A stretch of 64,000 nucleotides of DNA from contig DAOTVQ010000025.1 in assembly GCA_034436355.1 (NCBI GenBank), forward strand, positions 28,836 through 92,835. Reading direction: 5' to 3'. Position numbers and translations under genes: made by a program. The notes below the pieces were generated by a model, which made no database searches, was not told where the DNA came from, and saw only the letters and a list, made by a program, of their open reading frames with translations. This DNA is from CP2-2F sp034436355 (lineage in GTDB: Bacteria; Chloroflexota; Anaerolineae; Aggregatilineales; UBA2796). The stretch's first letter is position 1. Every line of letters starts with the position of its first letter. This document shows positions 58,388-64,000 of this stretch, piece after piece.

Positions 58388-60490
58388 ATGTTTCCCGCTG
58401 CGCCGCCCCAACCGCCTGAACCACCCGATCCCGCCCTGTATATTAACCGCGAGCTAAGCTGGCTGGAGTTCAACCGACGCTGCTTGCTGGAAGCGTTTAA
58501 CCCTGATCTGCCCCTGCTAGAGCGCGTGCGCTTTCTCTCTATTTTTAGCAATAACCTTGACGAATTTTACATGGTGCGCGTTTCCGGGCTGAAGGATCAG
58601 GTAGCGCACGGCATTTACGACCCACCGCCAGACGGCTTGACGCCGCAAGCGCAGTTGGCAGCCATCCGCGAGAAAGTGCTGCCCATGCTGCACCAGAAGC
58701 GCGATCATCTGCTGAATGAACTGCTGCCGCGCCTTGCCGAAGTTGGTGTGCAAGTGCTGGATTACACCGCGCTGGATGAGGCAGATCGGCAGGCGATGCG
58801 CCGCTACTTCGAGGTGGAGATTTTCCCCGTCCTGACGCCGCTTGCCGTTGATCCGGGCAGACCTTTCCCGCACATTTCCAACCTCAGCCTTAATTTGGCG
58901 GTGATGCTGACAGATGCTTACGGTGTGGAGCGCTTTGCGCGTGTGAAAGTGCCAAGCACCTTCCCACGCCTGATCGCGCTGAATGAGGTGCATAAGTTAT
59001 ACGGATCGGCGCACGATCCATTGATGCATCGCTTTGTGTGGCTGGAACAAGTGATCGCCGCCAACCTCGACCTGCTCTTTCACGGAATGCGCGTCTTGGC
59101 GGCAAGCGCCTTCCGCGTCACGCGCAATAACGATATTGAGATCGCCGAAGAAGAAGCAAGCGACTTGCTCGAATCGGTAGAGGAAGTGGTGCGCGCACGG
59201 CGTTTTGGTCCGATAGTGCGCCTAGATGTTGCCGATACGATGCCTGAATCGATCCGCAACTTGCTGCTCTACAATATGGAGATCACGCCCGATGATCTGT
59301 ATGTGCTGCGTGAGCCGCTAGGAATGCGCGACCTTGCCGAGTTGGCGAACCTTGATCTGCCCACGCTCAAGCACACGCCTTACACGCCTTCACGCCCTGC
59401 CAGTTTGCCATCCGGCGGTGATATTTTCGCTGCCATTCGGCGCGGCGATATCCTGCTGCATCACCCTTATGAGTCGTTCTCGCCCATCGTAGAGTTCTTT
59501 CAACAGGCGGCGGAAGACCCGAACGTGCTTGCCATTAAATGCACACTCTATCGCATTGGCAGTAAGTCTCCAATAGTGGAAGCACTGCTGAACGCTATTG
59601 AGAATGGCAAGCAGGTGGCGGCACTGGTGGAACTGAAAGCACGCTTTGATGAGGAAAATAACATTAGTTGGGCGCGTGCGCTGGAAAGCGCGGGCGTGCA
59701 TGTAGTCTATGGCTTGGTTGGGCTGAAAACACACGCCAAAATCTCGCTGGTCATCCGCAAAGAGCAAGACGGAATGCGCCGCTATGTGCATCTGGGGACG
59801 GGTAACTACAACGCAACCACAGCGCGTATCTACACCGATCTTGGCTTGCTCACCTGCGATCCGCATATTGGTGCTGACGCAACGCTGCTGTTCAACCGCC
59901 TGACGGGCTTCACCAACAACGCAATGTACCAAAAACTGTTGGTGGCACCTGAACATCTGCGCCCTGCGATCTATGCGCTCATCCGCCGCGAAATTGATCA
60001 CGCACGGGCAGGGCGAGAGGCACGTATGATCCTCAAGATGAACGCCCTAGTTGATCAGCGTATGGTCTCGCTGCTTTATGAGGCAAGCCAAGCCGGCGTG
60101 CAGATCGATCTGATTGTGCGCGGCATTTGCTGCTTGCGTCCGGGTGTGGCAGGCGTCAGCGAAAATATCCGCGTGCGCTGCCTGATCGGGCGCTACCTCG
60201 AACATGCACGCATTTACTACTTTGCCAATGGCGGCGCAGCGGAAATCTACTGTGGCAGCGCCGACCTGATGCCGCGCAACCTTGATCGGCGCGTGGAGAC
60301 GTGGTTTCCGATCCAAGCACCTGACTTGCGGCAGCGCTTGCTTGATGAGATTCTTGCCATTGAATTGGCAGATACGGCAAAGGCGCGCTACCTGCTGCCG
60401 GATGGCAGCTATGCGCGTGTGCTGCCTGCTGAGGGCGAGCCGCCATTGGATGCCCAGCGCTGGTTCATGGAACATGCGCGGGATCGGTGA
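58388..60490 (+). CDS. ppk1: polyphosphate kinase 1
   Basis: 700 aa. INRELSWLEFNRRCLLEA and FSNNLDEFYMVRVSGL are typical N-terminal motifs; RPFPHISNLSLNLAVML, DILLHHPYESFSPIVEFFQQAAEDPNVLAIKCTLYRIG, and GLKTHAKISLVIR with the phospho-His are present, as is the second PLD-like motif FANGGAAEIYCGSADLMPRNLDRRVE. It makes and uses polyphosphate with ATP. It is transcribed alone and diverges from the GNAT gene. Confidence 0.97.
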   Translation: MFPAAPPQPPEPPDPALYINRELSWLEFNRRCLLEAFNPDLPLLERVRFLSIFSNNLDEFYMVRVSGLKDQVAHGIYDPPPDGLTPQAQLAAIREKVLPMLHQKRDHLLNELLPRLAEVGVQVLDYTALDEADRQAMRRYFEVEIFPVLTPLAVDPGRPFPHISNLSLNLAVMLTDAYGVERFARVKVPSTFPRLIALNEVHKLYGSAHDPLMHRFVWLEQVIAANLDLLFHGMRVLAASAFRVTRNNDIEIAEEEASDLLESVEEVVRARRFGPIVRLDVADTMPESIRNLLLYNMEITPDDLYVLREPLGMRDLAELANLDLPTLKHTPYTPSRPASLPSGGDIFAAIRRGDILLHHPYESFSPIVEFFQQAAEDPNVLAIKCTLYRIGSKSPIVEALLNAIENGKQVAALVELKARFDEENNISWARALESAGVHVVYGLVGLKTHAKISLVIRKEQDGMRRYVHLGTGNYNATTARIYTDLGLLTCDPHIGADATLLFNRLTGFTNNAMYQKLLVAPEHLRPAIYALIRREIDHARAGREARMILKMNALVDQRMVSLLYEASQAGVQIDLIVRGICCLRPGVAGVSENIRVRCLIGRYLEHARIYYFANGGAAEIYCGSADLMPRNLDRRVETWFPIQAPDLRQRLLDEILAIELADTAKARYLLPDGSYARVLPAEGEPPLDAQRWFMEHARDR

Positions 60491-60501
60491 AGGGCAGTTA
60501 G

Positions 60502-61092
60502 TTAGTCTGCGTCGGGCAATGGGGGAAACACAACCTTTTCGTAGATTTCCGCGAGCGGTAGGTCGCACTCAAGGGCGGGCAGCGCCACAACTGCCTCCAA
60601 CCCTTCGTGCAGGCTGTAGAGCCAGCGCTGATCGGGCTGCCGCACGTACTGTTCAAGGCGCGGCGCATCTTGGGCGATCAGCAAATAGGTCTGCACCGCT
60701 TCAACCTGCTGATAGCGCCGAAACTTCTCGTTGCGGTCAAAGTGTTCGGTGGAAGGTGAAAGCACTTCCACGATCAGGGTTGGGTTGAGCAGTGTATCTT
60801 CGTTGGCATCCGTGAAGCGCGGTTCGCCACACACGACAATCACATCAGGATAGGTGTAGGAACGCTGCATCTTGACGCGCAAATCACTCTGATAGATCAG
60901 GCATTGGCGCGGGCGCAGTGTGTTCCGCAAACTGGTAGCAACATTGCCTGAGATCAGCGCGTGGCGCGCTGTGCCGCCGACCATATCATAAATCGCGCCG
61001 TCGTAGTATTCGTGTTTGGTAGCGCTGGCCCGCTCAAAGGCAAGGTATTCATCTTCTGACCAACTGTGGCTAGGTTTGGGCAAAGCCGACAT
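60502..61092 (-). CDS. Uma2/DUF820 restriction-endonuclease-fold protein
   Basis: 196 aa of the Uma2 family (PD-(D/E)XK-like). Typical lines: WSEDEYLAFERASATKHEYYDGAIYDMVGGTARHALISGNVATSL, then YPDVIVVCGEP with the first acidic residue, and LIVEVLSPSTEHFDRNEKFRRYQQVEAVQTYLLIAQD with the E-V-L-S-P-S-T and K motif. These proteins are abundant in Cyanobacteria and Chloroflexota; nuclease activity is inferred from fold, biological role unknown. It converges with ppk1. Confidence 0.92.
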   Translation of the reverse strand: MSALPKPSHSWSEDEYLAFERASATKHEYYDGAIYDMVGGTARHALISGNVATSLRNTLRPRQCLIYQSDLRVKMQRSYTYPDVIVVCGEPRFTDANEDTLLNPTLIVEVLSPSTEHFDRNEKFRRYQQVEAVQTYLLIAQDAPRLEQYVRQPDQRWLYSLHEGLEAVVALPALECDLPLAEIYEKVVFPPLPDAD

Positions 61093-61235
61093 CGAAAAAT
61101 TTCCTCTCGTCTAACAAGCAACTTTAATTATAACAGCGAATAGCCAAGCGGTTGCCGTAGCTTGCCTTTGAAAGGTGCGTCAACGTTCATGCGTTAAGGA
61201 CGCGTGATCTTCACCGCGCCGTTTCCAACTGCACC

Positions 61236-61264
61236 TTGACGATACAAGCTGCATCGGCTAACAT
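61236..61264 (+). promoter_or_regulatory. sigma-70 promoter of tRNA-Ala
   Basis: TTGACG (61236-61241), 17-nt spacer, TAACAT (61259-61264). The predicted start near 61271 leaves only a few bases before the tRNA. Confidence 0.65.
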
Positions 61265-61275
61265 ATAGCTAAGAT

Positions 61276-61348
<73 letters not shown>

Positions 61349-61371
61349 CAATTTTGAAAGAACACTGCCGA

Positions 61372-61404
61372 AGGGCGCGCTAAGGCACGCCCTATTTCTT
61401 TTTC
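61372..61404 (+). terminator. intrinsic terminator of tRNA-Ala
   Basis: AGGGCG (61372-61377) and CGCCCT (61388-61393) with inner GC/GC and loop TAAG, followed by ATTTCTTTTTC. A good rho-independent terminator. Confidence 0.8.
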
Positions 61405-62219
61405 TAGCCCTGCGGCTGATCGTCGTAGCGGTCGTAGAAAGCAGGCGCGTCGGCTGTCTCCAGCAAGTTGAGCGCTTGCCGCAAAATCTCACGTTGCAGG
61501 GTTGGCTCATTGGGCTTGCCAAGCGTCTGACCGCGTGGGAAACCTGTGAACAGCGCACGCGGCAGCGCAATGCGCTTCGCACTCGCCCGCAAGGTTAGCA
61601 CCGTCACTGTTGGGATGCCAATTGCTTCGATTTCGCGTGCCAGCAGACTGATGGATTGGTGGCAGATCGGGCAGACCGGCGCCAGCAGCACAGCATCAAT
61701 GTTATTGGCGCGCAGATGATCCAGCACGGGCGGCACAAGGTTCTCAAAGAGTTCATGCCACAGCGGCATGTAACCATGTGTGCTGATCAGCGTTGGATGG
61801 ACGCCGCCCAACGTGCCTTCGGCTTGTAATGCCTGCAAATTCCGTATGGGATTGACAGTGTTCATATCCTGCTTTGGCACAGTGTGATCATAGTGATCGT
61901 GAGCAAGGCTCAGCCGTTCGTAGGGCGTTTCGGCTGGCACAAGGCGCAGTGAGCTATCACCGAGTGGGTTGGCGGCATCAAAGCGCGCCTGCTCACCCTC
62001 AATATAAATGCCCGCGCTGGTGATGGCAGCGACTGTTGCTTCGCGCAGCGGCTTGTGCAGACGCACAAAGGGCGGCGGTGAATCCACCTGCAAATACGGA
62101 TAAGTCGCAAAGGCGCTTTTCCAGTCGGCGGCATTTAAGTGTGTGTTCACTTGCGGATCGTGCTGCCATGCGCGCAGTAACTCGGCAGCCTCTGTGGGTA
62201 AAGGTGTGGCTTGGCTCAC
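61404..62219 (-). CDS. glycine/sarcosine/betaine reductase selenoprotein B-like protein (Cys form)
   Basis: 271 aa of the GrdB/PrdB superfamily. AVLLAPVCPICHQSISLLAREIEAIGIPTVTV carries C-x-x-C (VCPICHQ) where reductase subunits have a selenocysteine or Cys near this position. DHYDHTVPKQDMNTVNPIRNLQALQAEGTLGGVHPTLISTHGY is also typical. No partner subunits (GrdA/GrdE, PrdA) adjoin, and no TGA-Sec is needed. Such stand-alone proteins occur in many bacteria without Stickland reduction, so the activity is uncertain. Confidence 0.8.
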   Translation of the reverse strand: MSQATPLPTEAAELLRAWQHDPQVNTHLNAADWKSAFATYPYLQVDSPPPFVRLHKPLREATVAAITSAGIYIEGEQARFDAANPLGDSSLRLVPAETPYERLSLAHDHYDHTVPKQDMNTVNPIRNLQALQAEGTLGGVHPTLISTHGYMPLWHELFENLVPPVLDHLRANNIDAVLLAPVCPICHQSISLLAREIEAIGIPTVTVLTLRASAKRIALPRALFTGFPRGQTLGKPNEPTLQREILRQALNLLETADAPAFYDRYDDQPQG

Positions 62220-62312
62220 TAGGGTGTCCTCTCACAAAAATCGTGTGCATTGCTGTACCTATTTAGAAGATGGCTGTGAGCGAAATATTTCGTGCAGCGC
62301 AGCAAACGCTCA

Positions 62313-63617
62313 TCAGGGCGTGCCGCGATTAACCGCCCAGCGCAGACCTTCTGATACAGCCGCAAGGTTGCTCAGCGCGATGACCAGCAGCGCCAGCCAT
62401 ACCGCCGCCAACAGCCATGTTTGGGTAGCTTGCCAGCGCGCTGAGCGTGGCGTTGGCTGCTCAGGCAGCAGCGCGATGGTCAGCACCATGATCAGCGTCA
62501 GTGAGACAATCGGCGTGATCACGGCAAAATCCACCATGTGGTGCGCGCCAAAACCAGCCAGTGCCGCAAGGCTGCCGGCGCGAATGATCCGCTCCGTGCC
62601 AAGCGCCTGACGCCAGCCGATCAGCGCCACCCGTGCCGTGACGAACGTTGTGGCACTCAGGGCAAGCAGCCCAACCAACCCTAATTCAGCCGCGATGTGC
62701 AGCGGCGCATTATGCGCGTGAATATGCAGCAGCACAAAACCCGGACGCTCTGCCAGCGGCTGATAATATTTGGTGGTGAACAAGCCATTGCCGACCAGTG
62801 GCTGCGCTCGGAAATATTCGGCTGCCTGACTGAATATCGCTAAGCGCGGTTCGTTGGTGCGTGTTGTGACGAGCAGCGCGCCCGTCACCACTAACAGCGG
62901 CACTAAGGCTGCCACAACCCACACCGCCCGAATCCGCTGACCGTAAGCGATCCACACGCCAATGCCCGCTGCCGCCAACATGCCCAGCCATGCGCCGCGG
63001 CTGCCCGTGAAATAAACCGCGACGCATAACGCCAGCACATAGCCGCCGAACAACACGCGCCCAATGCCTTCCGCCAAACGTGGCGGCGGTGCCAGAAAGC
63101 GTGCCACTGCCAGCGGCAGCACCAAGACTAGAAAGGCGGAGAGGATATTTGGATTTTCGAGGCTGCCAGCAATCCGATCCACAGACCCAACCTGCCCCAA
63201 CGCCGTGACTAACGGCGGAATGGCACTTACCAAGAGTGCATCAACAGCGCGTATGCGCCCTGTGCCATAGCTCACGATGTTATGCAGGGTGTACCACAAC
63301 GCGGCATACAGCGCGGCGAACCACAAGCCATACCCACTCCGCGAAAGTTGCTCTAGGTTGCCAAGTGTGGCAATCAGCAATGCGCCAAACCACAGCGGCA
63401 TCACCGAGTCTAAGGCAGTGCGTTCCCACGCATTGCCTTGTGCGGCACGCCAAAGCTGCCATGCACCCACCGCAATAACCATCAGCCACAGGCTGCGCGG
63501 CGCGATTGTCATGCTCATCACACCGCGCCATGCCGCGCCCTCAAGGCTCATATATGCCAAGATCAGCATCAAGGCAGCCGTTGGCAGTTCCTCTAGCCAT
63601 TTTCGCATTGGTTTCAT
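62313..63617 (-). CDS. O-antigen ligase / Wzy-type membrane protein
   Basis: 434 aa with about 11-12 TM segments. The long periplasmic-loop region and the signature HIHAHNAPLHIAAELGLVGLLAL, with the TGSRGAWLGMLAA block before it, are typical of the O-antigen ligase/polymerase (Wzy_C) superfamily. It would join or polymerise surface glycans. No glycosyltransferases adjoin. Its ATG overlaps the stop of ppc (TGATG), an odd pairing for such an enzyme. Confidence 0.85.
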   Translation of the reverse strand: MKPMRKWLEELPTAALMLILAYMSLEGAAWRGVMSMTIAPRSLWLMVIAVGAWQLWRAAQGNAWERTALDSVMPLWFGALLIATLGNLEQLSRSGYGLWFAALYAALWYTLHNIVSYGTGRIRAVDALLVSAIPPLVTALGQVGSVDRIAGSLENPNILSAFLVLVLPLAVARFLAPPPRLAEGIGRVLFGGYVLALCVAVYFTGSRGAWLGMLAAAGIGVWIAYGQRIRAVWVVAALVPLLVVTGALLVTTRTNEPRLAIFSQAAEYFRAQPLVGNGLFTTKYYQPLAERPGFVLLHIHAHNAPLHIAAELGLVGLLALSATTFVTARVALIGWRQALGTERIIRAGSLAALAGFGAHHMVDFAVITPIVSLTLIMVLTIALLPEQPTPRSARWQATQTWLLAAVWLALLVIALSNLAAVSEGLRWAVNRGTP

Positions 63618-64000
63618 CAGCCTGTTGTTTTCATGCCCGCAGCGATGCCGTTAATGGTCGCCAACACGGATTCTAAAAGCGCGCTGCGCTGCGGATCATC
63701 GGCGGGTAAGCGGCGTAAATCGCGCAGGAGTGCCACTTGAATAAAGTTGAGCGGATCAACATATGGGTTGCGCCGTGCAATCGAGCGTTGCAGCACGGGC
63801 GAATTTGCCAAAAGTTCGGGCTGATCGGTAATGCGGCAGATCAAGCGGCAAGCGCGGGCATGTTCTTCCTGAATGCGGCTGAAGATAGTCTGCCGTAAAG
63901 CGGCATCTTCCACCAAATCAGCATAGAGCGCCGCGATGCCCATATCGGCTTTGGCAAGGTCAAGCTGCACGTTGGCGATCAGCGCACGGAAGAAGCGCCA
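63617..64000 (-). CDS. ppc: phosphoenolpyruvate carboxylase, C-terminal part (5' end beyond window)
   Basis: The window holds the last 127 codons. WRFFRALIANVQLDLAKADMGIAALYADLV, LANSPVLQRSIARRNPYVDPLNFIQVALL and the terminal TINGIAAGMKTTG are diagnostic of bacterial PEPC C-termini. It fixes bicarbonate onto PEP to give oxaloacetate. It overlaps the O-antigen-ligase-like start by one base. With pckA in the same window it forms the PEP-oxaloacetate node. Confidence 0.95.
   Translation of the reverse strand, partial: WRFFRALIANVQLDLAKADMGIAALYADLVEDAALRQTIFSRIQEEHARACRLICRITDQPELLANSPVLQRSIARRNPYVDPLNFIQVALLRDLRRLPADDPQRSALLESVLATINGIAAGMKTTG

Overview
The window looks like ordinary chromosome of a GC-rich (about 58-60 percent by eye) free-living bacterium, most likely a member of the Chloroflexota (Anaerolineae-like). 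That assignment is an inference from gene content: a multi-domain DUF4397 secreted protein, a PknB-type kinase with an extracellular lectin-like sensor, T/P-rich linkers in secreted proteins, ATP-dependent PEP carboxykinase and an RpoB with lineage insertions. No phage, insertion sequence, CRISPR array or rRNA operon was seen. Both strands are densely coded, and most gene ends carry GC-rich hairpins.

Layout. 1-6.7 kb: TspO-like membrane protein (cut by the edge), two secreted proteins, a transmembrane Ser/Thr kinase and an FG-GAP-type lipoprotein. 6.9-11.8 kb: clpP, a large DUF4397 repeat protein and a REC-PAS-histidine kinase. 12-20.5 kb: dgoD facing a zinc dehydrogenase, a 3-hydroxyacyl-CoA dehydrogenase, a queuosine-precursor transporter, a nicotinamidase-like hydrolase/VWA pair, and a peptide-binding protein with a VOC protein. 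20.7-27.4 kb: gatA, a sugar nucleotidyltransferase, an aminotransferase and a thioesterase in one direction, then DUF554 and an acetyl-esterase pair. 27.6-34.4 kb: information-processing block on the minus strand, rpsF-ssb-rpsR-parvulin followed by rpoB under its own promoter, with no rpoC after it. 34.5-50.4 kb: secreted metalloprotease, histidine phosphatase, pckA, acyl-CoA dehydrogenase, a lipoprotein/beta-propeller-like pair, kinase-like and HAD genes, RNase J, class I aldolase and an aldo/keto reductase.

50.9-57.3 kb holds the most interesting locus: a tightly packed minus-strand operon with an E2 (UBC)-like protein, a JAB/JAMM peptidase fused to a second UBC/RWD-like domain, and a ThiF/E1-like activating enzyme. 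They lie behind three related membrane proteins and a two-TM miniprotein, and ahead of a Pro-rich protein and a Nudix hydrolase. The E2-JAB-E1 order matches bilB-bilC-bilD of the Bil antiphage system, but no ubiquitin-like protein is recognisable. 57.4-64 kb: GNAT, ppk1, Uma2-family protein, tRNA-Ala(CGC) with its own promoter and terminator, a selenoprotein-B-like protein, an O-antigen-ligase-like protein and the 3' end of ppc.

Regulatory signals that can be read directly include an S6:S18-type leader before rpsF, a start-codon hairpin with a mini-ORF before the nicotinamidase-like gene, good sigma-70 promoters for rpoB, tRNA-Ala and the DUF4397 gene, and many intrinsic-terminator-like hairpins.
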